DNA from: Nilaparvata lugens
Taxonomy: Eukaryota; Arthropoda; Insecta; Hemiptera; Delphacidae
Assembly: GCF_014356525.2 (NCBI RefSeq)
Contig: NC_052516.1
Coordinates: forward strand, 28,937,973 to 29,001,972
DNA: 64,000 nt
Reading direction: 5' to 3'
Part shown: piece by piece, positions 12,042-24,962 of the stretch
Position numbering within the stretch: the first letter of the stretch is position 1
Layout of the letters: each line of letters starts with the position of its first letter
Notes under the pieces: generated by a model
What the model saw: only the letters and a program-made list of their open reading frames with translations
The model's database searches: none
Told to the model about the DNA's origin: nothing
Position numbers and translations under genes: made by a program

Positions 12042-12047
12042 AATAAA
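12042..12047 (+). terminator. Poly(A) signal of the odorant receptor gene
   Basis: AATAAA stands 94 bases after the receptor stop codon, in GCATGAATAAAATACATG. It is the first canonical signal downstream of the stop. The cleavage site itself cannot be seen. Confidence 0.6.
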
Positions 12048-12336
12048 ATACATGTATTTATAATATATTATATAAAAAACTGGAAAATATTTCCACAAAC
12101 AACGGAGAAGTTTTAATTTGATAAATGATCAATTTTGCCATCAAGTTTGATTCTATCATATAGGAGAGATAGCAAAAGATTATGATAGATAGCTTATGCT
12201 ACAGTAACTTTTCTCTAAGATAATATAGAGTATATTATGATGAATAACGACTATAATGATTAGTTGCAAAAATGAAGAATTTTACAATATAGAATATTAT
12301 TATATCTGCTAGTGAGAGGTGAAAGTTGAAAACTTT

Positions 12337-12534
12337 ATTTTTAGTAAAAATAATTTAGAAAAGAGACAAAAATAATTTAGTATAAAATTCTTATACAGTT
12401 AGATTCAATTAAAACTGTCATTATTCTTCATAATTATTTTTAGTAAAAATAATTTAGAAAAGAGACAAAAATAATTTAGTATAAAATTCTTATACAGTTA
12501 GATTCAATCAAAACTGTCATTATTCTTCATAATA
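12337..12534. repeat. Tandem duplication, 99-bp unit, two copies
   Basis: ATTTTTAGTAAAAATAATTT starts at 12,337 and again at 12,436. The two units are nearly identical, with one visible C/T change. It lies just downstream of the receptor gene. Confidence 0.9.
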
Positions 12535-12591
12535 AAAACTCCCTCCATTCAACCAATACTGACAGAGTAATAACTGAATTTCACTCCAAGG

Positions 12592-12710
12592 GCCAGACCA
12601 TATAAAGCGGTTTTTCCAGGCGTTTTTAGAGTCGGCAGGACAGGAAGCTCTCCGATTGGCTGTTTGAGTTGGAGCCTGAAAAAACGCTTAATTATGGTCT
12701 GGCTTATAGT
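12592..12710. mobile_element. MITE-like inverted-repeat element, about 118 bp
   Basis: Left end GGCCAGACCATATAAAGCGG, right end the near complement CTTAATTATGGTCTGGCTTA. A second inner pair (CCAGGCGTTTTT and GCCTGAAAAAACG) extends the fold. There is no coding capacity. Target duplications are unclear. Confidence 0.7.
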
Positions 12711-12713
12711 AGA

Positions 12714-12845
12714 GCTGGTTCTACTGTTTTATCACGTAGTTATAGATTGTCTACAGTAGTCGAGAGAAAAAGCTTGAAATTGAAGCGGCTTTAAAACAGG
12801 AAAAAATTGAAACCGAGCTTTTTCCTGTGACTGAACCAGCTATGC
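12714..12845. mobile_element. MITE-like element with AGCTGGTT ends
   Basis: AGCTGGTTCTACTGTTTTA at the left and ACTGAACCAGCTATGC at the right form inverted ends about 130 bases apart. Between them lie an internal AGCTTGAAATTGAAGCGG stretch and its partial complement. Adjacent to the preceding MITE. Confidence 0.5.
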
Positions 12846-12910
12846 TGTTAGGTCCTCAATTTTTCTCAAAAAAATTGTGTAAAACATTTGTGTAAATCAA
12901 ATCATGAACG

Positions 12911-13919
<1,009 letters not shown>

Positions 13920-13956
13920 GAATTAAGGTTGAAAGCAGTTAGCAAAAGCAATAGTT

Positions 13957-14464
13957 GGCCTGATAGCCGAGTTGACTAAAGGACTCGCCACACCAAGCTC
14001 GCCAGTACCGCCGAGGTAGTACCGCTGGTGGTAGTTTTCTCGGCTGAGCACGCCACACCGAAAAACGTTCGCTAGCGGTAGTCTCCGAGTAGTGAGTCTA
14101 GTAGTGGGGGGTGAGACGTATTAGTGTGTTGTGTTGCAAGGAGGAGAGGTGCGCATGCGCTACCTCTTCGAATCGCCTGCCATGTATTCAGGTTGAGCGA
14201 CATTGAGCCACACTGAGCTCGCTTTGTCCGCCGTACTACCTCTCAGCGAACTTTTGTTGAATCGCCTAGCAGGCGGTCGTAGGTGGTAGTGCGCCGTACT
14301 ACCGCCGCGGTAGCGAAGTCGGTGTGGCGCGCTCAACCTGAATACATGGCTAGCGATTTATAAAACTTCGCTACCGCCGCGGTAGCGAGCTTGGTGTGGC
14401 GTGCCCTTAAGGCGTTGTACCCTTCAGTCCGCTGATGCTACCTGGTCGCGATTTTCAATCCCCA
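13957..14464 (+). repeat. tRNA-like SINE head interrupted by an inserted element
   Basis: GGCCTGATAGCCGAGTTGAC at 13,957 looks like a tRNA 5' half with an A-box-like TAGCCGAGTTG. Its continuation, AAGGCGTTGTACCCTTCAGT and GGTCGCGATTTTCAATCCCC (degenerate B-box), lies at 14,410-14,464 beyond a 422-bp insertion. Removing the insertion gives a continuous tRNA-like head. No intact internal promoter or tRNA fold was proven. Confidence 0.6.
13983..14404. mobile_element. GC-rich MITE with terminal inverted repeats, nested in the SINE
   Basis: Left end ACTCGCCACACCAAGCTCGC, right end GCGAGCTTGGTGTGGCGTGC, which are complementary except for one or two bases. Flanks TAAAGG and TTAAGG are a plausible imperfect target duplication. 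Inside, CATGTATTCAGGTTGAGCG and GCGCTCAACCTGAATACATG form a second inverted pair, and GCGGTAG/CTACCGC blocks recur. It is far richer in GC than its surroundings and does not encode a protein. Confidence 0.75.
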
Positions 14465-15689
14465 AAATCCATTGTATTGTTCAATTGCGCCGTAAACATA
14501 AAGAATTTGATCTACAAGTGCAATATTTCACAAAATGAGACAAAAGTCGCGTTGCCAATACCTACATAGAAATGATACTCCTTAATCATTCGTAAACAGT
14601 ACAGGGGAAATACTTTCACCATTGAAAATATTAATTAGCCCCCATGCAAAACATATTGGAATACTGTGTACGTAGTACAGTATCCTTTCCTGCTCAAATC
14701 AAACCTGTACTATAGGTCTCTTTTCTGTTTAGGGCTATCTGCATTATAAATATAAATACAAATCTCAGTACCCTTTTTGAATTATTTTATCACAATATGT
14801 TTCGGACATTCATGCCATTTTCAAGTCAAAATGGCATGAATGTCCGAAACATGTTGTGATAAAATAATTCAAAAAGTATACAGGGATTTGTATTTCTATT
14901 TGCTGTACTATAGGCTACAGAAGAGTCACGACATGTCTATTGGACAATTTTCAATTGATATCTTCTCATTTGACGACTAGGTGGCCCGGCGAACTTCGTA
15001 CCGCCAAATAGTTTAATCTCATGACAAACTTTAGCTTGATGCACACCTGAGGAGGCGCGATGCGGCATTTTATTTATTGTATAGATAATTTTCCAACTGC
15101 AAAATAAATAATTTACTAAAAATCAATTAATACTAAACACCGAAGACAGCACAATTATTCGAAACAAAGCAATGTCTTTAGAGCATGTAAGTCTTTAATC
15201 TGAGGCCGCACTGCTGGATGGTTACACACAAAACAGTCATTTTGTTTTTAGTCGGGGCGTTTAGAATAAAATAGATGGGCGGTTATGGAGCAGCACACAT
15301 TCTTGTCTACTATCTACCGACGGCTGTTGTATGACGCAATGATTATAACAGCTGATTTTTATTTCTGTGTGTGGCCAGCTCACAAATCTTCTCTCATAAG
15401 GATTACATGTTAACTTTGAAGGACCGTAGGAAAGAGTCCTGAAGTCGGATTATAAACTTGATAGGCCATAGACCTGGTCCTGAACATAACGAACACAACT
15501 AAGAAAAAATCATCAAATTCAGTGCACACATAAAAAAGTTATTGAATGTCAAAATTTGAGGCTCAATTCTTATTCATATAGATTTCTCAAATACAATTCA
15601 CTATTCTCAATTACATGTGATGACTTCCCAAATACAATTGATTATTCTCATCTACATCTGACATTCTCTCAATTACAAGTGACTATTTT
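14465..15689. other. Repeat-derived intergenic sequence
   Basis: Holds the hairpin at 14,716-14,932 (listed separately) and a TE end-like block GGTGGCCCGGCGAACTTCGT at 14,991-15,085. A further segment at 15,205-15,385 includes CCGCACTGCTGGATGGTTAC. A short degenerate tandem ACATCTGACATTCTCTCAATTAC-like run lies at 15,590-15,690. No gene is recognised. Confidence 0.5.
14716..14932. mobile_element. Long hairpin related to Penelope-like element ends (copy H1)
   Basis: The core is a near-perfect palindrome. CTTTTTGAATTATTTTATCA...CATTCATGCCATTTT pairs with AAAATGGCATGAATG...TGATAAAATAATTCAAAAAG around a CAAGTC loop at about 14,823-14,828. Arms extend outwards to TAGGGCTA/TAGGCTAC with more mismatches. 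The lead sequence (CTCTTTTCTG, AGGGCTA, AAATCTCAGTACCC) is the same as in front of the Penelope-like reading frame at 62,700. There is no coding capacity. Confidence 0.8.
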
Positions 15690-16672
<983 letters not shown>

Positions 16673-17150
16673 CAAATACAAATGATACTTTCTCAAATTA
16701 ACTTGATACTTTCTCAAATACAATAATTGGAAAAGGTGTAGAAACACATTCTAAACGTCATAATAAGCATAATGAGTACACGTCTCAGTATTCCAAAGAA
16801 GGATATTATATCCCTCAAATGAAGGGATAATAGAATAGAAGCGGGTTGTAGGGATAAATAGAAGGATTATATCGTTACATCCACCACGAATGCGGCACAA
16901 TAGAGATTTGAATCGGTTTATTTGTGTTGTGAGTCACGAACCAGTCTAAGCTATCGTGAGCGAACGTATCTCAGCATTCACGCCTTGATGAATTAATCCT
17001 ACGTGTGTGGCCTACGCCACTCTAAAGCAATATCCACTTCAAACTGCGTCAGCATTCCTTATGCTTAGCTTTCGACTCATGCTGACTGTTTGAAGTTGAT
17101 CTCACTACTGCCCTAGATTGACGAAAACCAAATCAAACTTTATTTTTGTT
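16673..17150. other. Intergenic, no gene recognised
   Basis: Contains short near-repeats of AATACAA and TTCTCAAAT. It also has a segment with CTCATGCTGACTGTTTGAAG that resembles a dispersed CTGACAGTTT motif seen elsewhere (for example 35,160-35,215 and 48,030-48,260). Confidence 0.4.
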
Positions 17151-17154
17151 TTTT

Positions 17155-17690
17155 TTTAAAGAAGAAGAAGAAGAAGAGAAGAAGAAGCAGAAGAAGAAGA
17201 AGAAGAAGAAGAAGAAGAGAAGAAGAAGAAGAAGAAGAAGAAGAAGAAGAATATGAGGAATGATGAGAAGGAGGAGATGTAGGAGAGGAATTAGAGGAAA
17301 CTTGGAAGATATAAGAAAAGGAGGATGTAAAGGAGAACAAAGAGATGGGTTAAAAGAGGAGGAGGAGATGAAAACAAGGAAGAAGGAGAGAAGAGGAAGA
17401 AGAATAAGAAAAGTATATTGGTGAAGACGGAGAAGAATGAGAACAAAATGAAGAAGGGGGAAAGAACGAGAATGTAAAGTGAAAGGAGGAAGAGTAGGAG
17501 TAGTTGGAGTAGATGAAAGAGATAAATTAGGAGATGAGGGAGATAAGAAGAGGAGAAAGAAAAATAATAAATAGAAGAGGTGGGGGGGACAAGAAGAAAA
17601 TTAGGAAACAAGGAAGAAGAAGAGGAAGAGGAAGAAGAAAAAGAAGAAGAAGAGAAAGAAGAAGAAGACGAAGATGGTGTGAACTACCAG
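17155..17690. repeat. GAA/GGA-rich purine tract
   Basis: A run of AAG triplets (17,160-17,250) passes into degenerate GGA, GAG and AAG sequence. The plus strand is almost pure purine for about 500 bases. Long Ser- or Leu-rich minus-strand frames across it are compositional. Confidence 0.92.
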
Positions 17691-17982
17691 CTATCACATA
17701 TTCTTTAACTGTTGAGCCAAATAACATCCGGAGGTATGTTGAGATTCATTTAAAAATGTCAGAATTTGTTATAAATAACCACACTCCACACTACTTCCCA
17801 TTCAACCACTACATCCGTAAACAAAGTCATAGTGCCAGACAGGTGGTTGATAGTAAAGTCAGCAAAGGTAGGGCTCATACACCAATAAAAACACTAGCTG
17901 ATATAGATCAGCTGAAATCAAAAAATGTTTATTGGTGTAGAAGCCCTACCTATGCTGACGTCACCAGAATGCACTATGGCTT

Positions 17983-18057
17983 TGTTTACAGAGGTTACAA
18001 AGGATTACAGAGGTTACAGAGGATTACAGAGGTTACAGAAAGGTTACAGAGGATTGG
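17983..18057. repeat. Minisatellite of 9-10-bp units
   Basis: Alternating GGTTACAGA and GGATTACAGA units, about seven in all, immediately before AGGATTGGATTTTAA. It produces the repetitive end (GLQRLQRITEVTERLQRI) of an otherwise unsupported open frame. Confidence 0.85.
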
Positions 18058-18269
18058 ATTTTAACCAATGCTACGTAAGTAAGAAGTGAGAAGTGAATCT
18101 GGCTTTACTCTGAGTAAAAGCATAGAGAAAAGATAGCATAAGAAGATATTGGACTCAAACTTTAAGCGGTGAAAACATAACCATCTTTTGGAAATTTCAC
18201 TATTTATGAATTTTGAAAGTCGAGCAGTTATGGGCTAGGCCTATGGCTCTCGCCCAGTAATGTCTATAG

Positions 18270-18400
18270 ATTAGGTGCCGGTTGCGCAAAGGCGGTTGAA
18301 TTTTATTCGTGATTAATTTAATGAGAACCAATCAATCATAAAAGCCTAATTTTCGAAAAACCTTCTCTGATTTTCTTGTGATTCAATTCATGGATAAATG
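18270..18400. mobile_element. MITE-like fragment with GGTTGCGCAA end
   Basis: GCCGGTTGCGCAAAGGCGG, then GAGAACCAATCAATCATAAA, followed by the inverted AACCTTCTCTGATTTTCTTG. A related segment with TTGCGCAACCGGGCC stands at 55,710-55,815. Only one clear end is present here. Confidence 0.45.
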
Positions 18401-18466
18401 AATGAATAATCATGAAATTCATGAGCCAAAGTTAGCGTTGCAAATGATAAAATCAAGGCATAAACA

Positions 18467-18720
18467 TCTATATAATTATAATAAAAGAGAGTAGGGTTGT
18501 GTTTGTTCGTTTGTTCGCATCACAACATGTCAACTTGTGGATTGCATATCGAAAAACAGGAATGATTCAGATATCCAAATTTTGCACATAGATTCTAGAA
18601 GTATCAATATCGTGCACCTCGAAGCTCAAATTCCAATTTTCCTTCTAGATTTTTCAGAATAATTAATGTTAAAATTTGATTCATGGGACATGAATACATA
18701 CCATGTCCATATGTTAATAT
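18467..18720 (+). mobile_element. Helitron-like 5' end fragment
   Basis: TCTATATAATTATAATAAAA then GAGAGTAGGGTTGTGTTTGT, GTCAACTTGTGGATTGCATA and CGTGCACCTCGAAGCTCAAA. It matches 43,108-43,330. The homology stops near 18,720. The Helitron assignment is inferred from the 5'-TC start and the CTAG-ending partner at 43,780. Confidence 0.45.
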
Positions 18721-18892
18721 TGAACTCTAATCTAGAGAGACTACTTCTCTAATCTAGAGAGAGATGGTTAAAATTGACAACTAAATTAATAACCAGTCCA
18801 TTTTTTCAGGTTGGAATTAAGTTGAGGAAGGTTTCTAAATAAGATTTGAATTCTGTCACTTTATTAGGATAGCATCAAGTTGAAGAGCTTAT

Positions 18893-19131
18893 CCATACTA
18901 TAATAAAGGAAAGAACTGGCTCATAAAAATACGGGATAGGGTAATTATGTTTGACGCATCATCACGTCCGAACTACTGGACTGATTAACTTGAAATTTTG
19001 CAAATTATACATTCTTAATTAACCGAGGATGGTTCCAGGCCTATTTCAAACTCTTTAAGATTCCACTTGGTCAAGTTTTCAGTTTGTCAAGTTTTAAAAT
19101 AGACCCTTGCGGAGCACGGGTTACCTGCTAG
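18893..19131 (+). mobile_element. Short Helitron-like element ending in CTAG
   Basis: Starts near ACTATAATAAAGGAAAGAAC and ends GACCCTTGCGGAGCACGGGT TACCTGCTAG, followed by T. The same terminal block closes the repeat at 43,108-43,780. A CTAG terminus with T after it fits Helitrons, but no hairpin at the canonical distance was proven and no Rep/helicase is present. Confidence 0.45.
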
Positions 19132-19710
19132 TTGATAATATTATAGGGAGATTTACTTCCTTCAGTTCTCCTCGTAGATAATATCCACTTCCTCCATTCA
19201 ATCGATGATGACAGTTCTAAGTGAATCCCGAATGTTTTTGACAGCATAAAGTTGCCAGTGTGCGGGAGTGAAAGAGTGAGGAACTAGTAGTTACAGTAAC
19301 TATATAGCTATATATCTCTAATTTATAGCAGGAGTCAAGAGAGTGCTGCCGCCCAGCGGAAGTTTTCGGAAGCTCTGCTAGTAGCTACCGTCTTGATCGT
19401 TATCAAAGCTTTTTCATGTTCAATCCCGTGAATCGGACTCACATCCAGTCCAGTAATAAAACGATCGTCAACATGAAAAACACGGGTAATTCACAACTTA
19501 CAACGGGTTAGATTCTCATTTACACGTGAACTAGAAACCGTTCGTCGCGTTATTCCATTCTAAACCACTGTTACAAAACCGATAGATCCAATAATATACA
19601 GTTCAGCGAAAATAATGTTATGACAGGGTTCAGGTCCAGTGCTTTAGCGGATCAGTGCTAAGTTATTAGTATGACAGTGTTACTTTTTCGAATTTGTTGA
19701 TGTTTTTCAG

Positions 19711-19738
19711 TGGACAGTGTGGATAATCTACTAGAAAG
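19711..19738 (+). other. Candidate 28-bp exon (VDSVDNLLER-like), unsupported
   Basis: GATGTTTTTCAG ends at 19710 and AAAG|GTGAGT follows at 19739, a strong acceptor-donor pair around 28 bases. In one frame it reads DSVDNLLER. The region before it is richer in unique sequence. No neighbouring coding exon was found, so it may be a 5' UTR exon of an off-window gene or chance. Confidence 0.2.
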
Positions 19739-19739
19739 G

Positions 19740-21170
19740 TGAGTTGTGTTCTTTATTTCAATCGTTATAACCTAGCAAAATCATACAAAATAACCCAGAC
19801 ACCCAAATAGTTACTAGACAATAAATTATTCATTGAAAATATCCGGGGGGACAGATTCTTTACTGGATTCCTGAGAGAGATTTGCATTGCTACACGCGAT
19901 TAATGAATATTATAGCTTCTAATGTTGTAGCTTATAACATTCCTCTCGTTTCAAGGCTTGTAAATTTTTTCTCTGTGGTAATGAAAGCTTTGTTTTATTT
20001 TTACATAAACATACATATCATAGAGCTTGTTGGAAAGCACTATTATAGAGAAAACTCTGCTGATTTCGCGTTTTGTGGGACGCGCGTAGCGTCGCCAGTG
20101 AGTTTCTATCTGTTACCATAACCTCTTTATTGATTACTACTAGCCAGCGTTCCTTCACTCCAATTCAGCAACCATTTTACTACTACTCGCACTTCCATAA
20201 CCCCTCTCACTTTCTCCAGCTCACATTTTCATTCCTCCTCCTTTTTCAGCTTTTTCTAGTTTTGGCTGACTGAGCATTTCACCAAAAAAATGTAGCAATG
20301 CGTATTCTGAATTAAATATTAGTTTGGACTGGGATTTTGAACTGGCCTAGTTTTCAGCACAGGTCACCAGGTTGAAAGTAGGTCATGACTTCGGGGGATA
20401 GTGATAATTTGGTTATCTAGTTTGATAATTGATTATTGTTGAACGGAGGACAACTTTGGTGCAGTCAAAAACCGTTGAAAATTATGTCAATTTAATCACA
20501 ATTGTAAGCACCCACAGATATTGATAGCTTTTCCATCAAAAACAGTGTAGAATCAAAATTGATCACGCTATAGTCTTGTAAAAATCGATAATCGGGCATC
20601 GAGAATCCTCTTCTGAACTGACCATTTTTTAATTATTGTGAATTTACTCAAAATTATGGTATTGAAAGTTCTATCAGACTAGCTCTTTAGAGAACTGTGA
20701 AGAATTTTATTCTCCATCATTCTCGATCATTTATTCTTCATCTCCAATCATTATTTATTATATAGCCCAATCATTGAAAACCATCATGAACCATTAATAT
20801 TTATTTTAATTATTCTGGATTCTCTTATATTATAATTAGAATCTCTCAATAATTGAAAGCTCCATCAGACTGGCTCTTTCGGAGAACATGGAGAACTTTA
20901 TCGATTTTTATGAGTTTGTGGAGGAAGCTACTCTTCCCTATTGTCAAAGGGAATATTGAGGATTCAGTTATTATGAATCTCTGAAGATTCATTCACAATT
21001 TATTGAGAGCTCCATGAGATCAGCTCTAATAGAAACTATAGAGTAGAATGAAGACTAATTTTTGAATTATTGTGAATATACATACAATTATTGAAAGCTT
21101 CAGCATACTATATTATTTTTAATCGGTCCTTGGAGAATCAATCATTATGAAATTACAAGCCGTGAATTGA
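19740..21170. other. AT-rich intergenic sequence
   Basis: No gene recognised. The last 400 bases contain loosely repeated blocks AGCTCCATGAGA or AGCTCCATCAGACTGGCTC and ATTATTGTGAAT (20,640-21,100) that precede the ordered tandem array. Confidence 0.4.
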
Positions 21171-21180
21171 ATGTTTTAAC

Positions 21181-21508
21181 TATCTCATTATTCTTTCAAC
21201 TGTTGAATATTCTATAATTGGGCTTTTGGAATCAAATATTATGAAATCAGAAGCCGTGAATTTAATATTTTTACTATCTCATTACTCTTTCAACTGTTGA
21301 ATATTCTATAATTTGGCTTTTGGAATAAAATATTATGAAATCAGAAGCCGTGAATTTAATATTTTTACTATCTCATTATTCTTTCAACTGTTGAATATTC
21401 TATAATTGGCTTTTGGAATCAAATATTATGAAATCAGAAGCCGTGAATTTAATATTTTTACTATCTCATTACTCTTTCAACTGTTGAATATTCTATAATT
21501 TGGCTTTT
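21181..21508. repeat. Tandem array, about 94-bp unit, four copies
   Basis: TATCTCATTA-type starts recur at 21,181, 21,275, 21,369 and 21,462. Each is followed by CTTTCAACTGTTGAATATTC, GGCTTTTGGAAT and CAGAAGCCGTGAATTTAATA. Units differ by single bases; the first is the most diverged. Confidence 0.92.
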
Positions 21509-21727
21509 GAAGATAGTTGGGTGAAGCGATTGTCTCCATGGTCGTTATATTAGTTCAAAGACATTTGCTACTCAAGTTGGACGGGTGACCGCTTGAGGAG
21601 CCTTTCCTACTAAATATAATTTTTGGGTTTATGGATGGGTTCATGGTGGTTCGGAACCCATCTAAAGCTGTGAGTCACTTATCTATGATAATTAAAATCA
21701 TCACTATTCCTCCCCTTACTTACGCAC

Positions 21728-22059
21728 AAGCCTGGAAATTTTGAGGGAATCACCCTCTGAGAGAAGAAAAATTAACGAAAATAGTGGTTATTATAGTCTA
21801 GCTGTATAAAAAACAAGGGTGATTTCAACTAGCAATCCATAGCAAATAAATTGGTTCATTCCAATATCTCATACATATTTCAATATCTCCAATAAGCCTG
21901 GAAATTTTGAGGGAATCACCCTCTGAGAGAAGAAAAATTAACGAAAATAGTGGTTATTATAGTCTAGCTGTATAAAAAACAAGGGTGATTTCAACTAGCA
22001 ATCCATAGCAAATAAATTGGTTCATTCCAATATCTCATACATATTTCAATATCTCCAAT
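21728..22059. repeat. Perfect tandem duplication of 166 bp
   Basis: AAGCCTGGAAATTTTGAGGG starts at 21,728 and at 21,894. I see no difference between the two units. The unit begins inside a SINE tail (ACGCACAAGCCT, then GGGAATCACCCTCTGAGAG). It is either a very recent event or an assembly duplication. Confidence 0.92.
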
Positions 22060-22171
22060 AATTTTTATTTTTTAGTTCGATAGATTCTAAGAATTCAATT
22101 CAATTCAATTCAATTCCTTTTAATAAATTTAACACTTTTATCAGAGATATTGTGGAACTTCTCCATATTAA

Positions 22172-22295
22172 GATAAAGAAAGGAAAAAAAGGTGTTGTCG
22201 AATTCCACTATTCCACTACTATTCCAAAACTGGTTTTGGTGAATAAAAATGTTATAGTGGAATTCGACAACATCTTTTTTTCCTTTCTTTATCTC
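22172..22295. repeat. Inverted repeat (hairpin) with 40-bp arms
   Basis: GATAAAGAAAGGAAAAAAAG GTGTTGTCGAATTCCACTAT at 22,172 pairs with ATAGTGGAATTCGACAACAT CTTTTTTTCCTTTCTTTATC ending near 22,295. The loop is about 45 bases. It is probably the core of a small MITE. Confidence 0.85.
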
Positions 22296-22659
22296 AATTC
22301 CTTTTATTTGCCATCAATACAATTTACAATAAATTATTCAAGAAATTCATAGAAATAAAAATAAAACATAGCTTACAATCAAAACAAAAATTATAAATTA
22401 AATATATTTAAATCAAAATCTATTCATTAAAATTAGACGAAAATCGTTGTGCTATAAAAATCTCTCATGACTAATTCAATTATTGTGAATTGCAATTTAA
22501 TAGCTCCAACATGTCATCATTTTTCTTATATTTAATTTCCAATTTGAAATCCGTTTAATAGTCAAATCTTTGACTGTCCTTTGAATCCAACGATTTTCAA
22601 AATCCCATCTTTACACTGAGACACTATGATAATATTAATAGTGTCTCACCCTATAGTGT

Positions 22660-24085
22660 CCTATAATAGTGGCTGCCTATCTACATGAGTTGGCGGCTTC
22701 TGAATATATATACATTCTTGGAAATATCTTCTCAATTTCTGGAAAAAAATAGTCAAAAACATACTTTCCATTATCTCATTTTTTATAGATAAAAAGAGAC
22801 AAATACGATTATATTTGTTATATTGGTTTACAGTATTTAGACCAAAATATTTAAGCTTATACACTAAATCTGAAAAGAAAACTATAGCTGAGAATTGAAC
22901 TGAAGAATTATAGATGAATAAAACGATGAAATGCAATAATAGAAATTTCGATAGTATAAAACTGCTTTGTATGTACGTACATAGATAGATGGATTTTGAA
23001 CAGATAACCGTCCATTACTGGAGAAGGGTACCCAAAAATATCCTATCCATTTTATTAACACTTCACTGAAAGATACCGCGATAGGAAACGAGAGAGATTG
23101 ATTGATTGATTGATTGCCTTCATTAAGGGTGGATTCAGATTTTGATTCGGAGAGAGAGAGAGATTAGATCGGATCATGTAAGATGATTCTGCTTTTACTT
23201 TAATTTACAATTATTAATGACAATGGAGCTAATTATTCAATGAGTCTCACAGAGTATAAAAAACTAATCAATGGGAATAAAGATTGAATGCAATTAGAAT
23301 AACGATAGTATAATATTGTGATGTAACTTCATAAATCGACGGTGTTTCAACAAATAATTGTCGATTCTCTAAAAAGGATATAAAAAATCCTTTCCAATAA
23401 CACACGACTGGAGAAAGAGAGTGAGAGAGAAAGAGCGAGAGAGAGATTAGATAAGATTAGATTCCTTTATTTATGTATGTTACAATATTTACTGGCTTAT
23501 ACACTGATTTACATTAATTGACGATAATGCTAGTTATTCAACGAATTTCACAAATTATAAATAATACTAATCAATGACAATAAAGATAGAATGAAATTAG
23601 AATAATGATAATATAATGTGATGTAACTTCATAAATCGGCGGTGTTTCAACAGAAAATTGTCGATTCTCCAAGAAGGATATAAAATCCCTCTCTATAATT
23701 TTAGAGAGAGAGAAAGAGATTGATTGATTGAGTACTCGATTTATGTAGATTACAATATATACTGGCTTATACACTTATATACAATAGCTTACAATACAGC
23801 AAAATTATAGATGAATTTACATAATATAGACTAAGAAAATAATTATTGAACTGTATATGATATGAGAAAGCAATTTTGTAATATAATAACTGTAGATAAT
23901 TATATTGTTATGCATCTACATAAATTGGCGGAGATTTGGACATATCAATGTCCATTCTTCGGAAAGAATATTAAAAATATCCTCCCCACTAACTTTCTAC
24001 CAGAGAGTAAGAGAGGAAGAGAGATAGTTAGAGAGAGAGTGTGTGTGAGAGAGAGAGAAAGAGAGAGTAAAAGAGATGAGAAGCA
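22660..24085. repeat. Cluster of GA-linked repeat units (family GAL), about four copies
   Basis: Units begin with (GA)n and GATTGATTGATTGA, then ACAATATATACTGGCTTATA CACTTATATACAATAGCTTA, and end with AATTGGCGGAGATTTGGACA, TCCATTCTTCGGAAAGAATA and AAAATATCCTCC. Diverged copies span about 22,660-23,060, 23,100-23,390, 23,440-23,690 and 23,710-24,010. Related units occur at 51,010-51,310 (closest to the last one) and 53,420-53,515. No coding capacity. Confidence 0.8.
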
Positions 24086-24425
24086 GTTCAATAAAACACT
24101 TGGCTCGGTGGTGAGTGAACCCCTATACGCAATTCTGGCATTATTCCAATATCGGAAATCTATTCTCCCCTTTAATTCTATGGTCGCAAGGCTAAAAGAG
24201 ACTGCTCCAAACCGATAATACGTTACATTTATTTTATTAGGACACTACATATTTCATCTCCCCACTATTATATTTCCAAACACTTGTTTATTCTTTCATA
24301 GGATTCTGAAATTATTTGCAGTACACAACGAAGAGTATAAAATTAAATATCGGGGCACCGAGCTCCGCTATGGAGTACAAAAGCATATAAAATTTATTAC
24401 GAAAGAAGAAATTATAATATATTTT

Positions 24426-24962
24426 CCTACAGTTACGTTGAAAAGTGGCCATTGCTGCACTGATTACAGAACGCAAAGAATCACTTTTCCGCTCTAGTGC
24501 GGGAAAAATTTTTCTGCACTCCAGATTTGCAACATGGCAACGCAAAATACTTAGTAGGTTATATGGAGCAACAGTGCAGCAAAATCAAAATGAAGTTGGT
24601 AACAGTGACTGCTGTGGCTGCTATAGTGAGCAGAGGTGCAACCAAGCACAACGCGCTAATTATTATTCATTATATATTATAACCAAGGACAACATTTTTA
24701 TTCAATTTGACAATAAATTAAGGTTTTTATCAATAATAAAATTACACAGAAAAACATTTGATGCATTTCAGGCAATTTTACCCATAATTACCCACTTTTC
24801 ATATTCAATGGTAACTGTAGGAAAAACTTAATGTGAAATACGTGCGCAAAGTTCCTCTGCTGCACTCAAGAAACCATTCCGCCCTCGCCTACGGCTCGGG
24901 CGTAAACGTTTCTTTCGGTGCAGCAAACTGTCACTTTGCGCACTAGTTGCACAAATAACTAT
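24426..24962 (+). repeat. 530-bp interspersed repeat (R530), complete copy
   Basis: Starts TTTTCCTACAGTTACGTTGA and ends TGCACAAATAACTA. An inverted copy of the start, GTAACTGTAGGAAAA, stands at 24,810-24,826. The last 135 bases therefore form a separate outer module (GTGCGCAAAGTTCC, CGCCCTCGCCTACGGCTCGG, GTGCGCAAAGTGACAG complement). An open frame at 24,445-24,831 is partly kept in the 48.4-kb copy but not in the split one, and resembles no domain. Confidence 0.88.

Noticed and set aside
17534..18064. 176-aa frame, first Arg/Lys-rich, then unique sequence
   Set aside because: The first half is a GAA/GGA tract and the end is a 9-10-bp minisatellite. The middle part (HTPIKTLADIDQLKSKNVYW) matches nothing I know.
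24445..24831. 128-aa frame in R530 that is partly conserved at 48,392
   Set aside because: The same DNA is conserved as a repeat. The frame is broken or cut in other copies and shows no domain.
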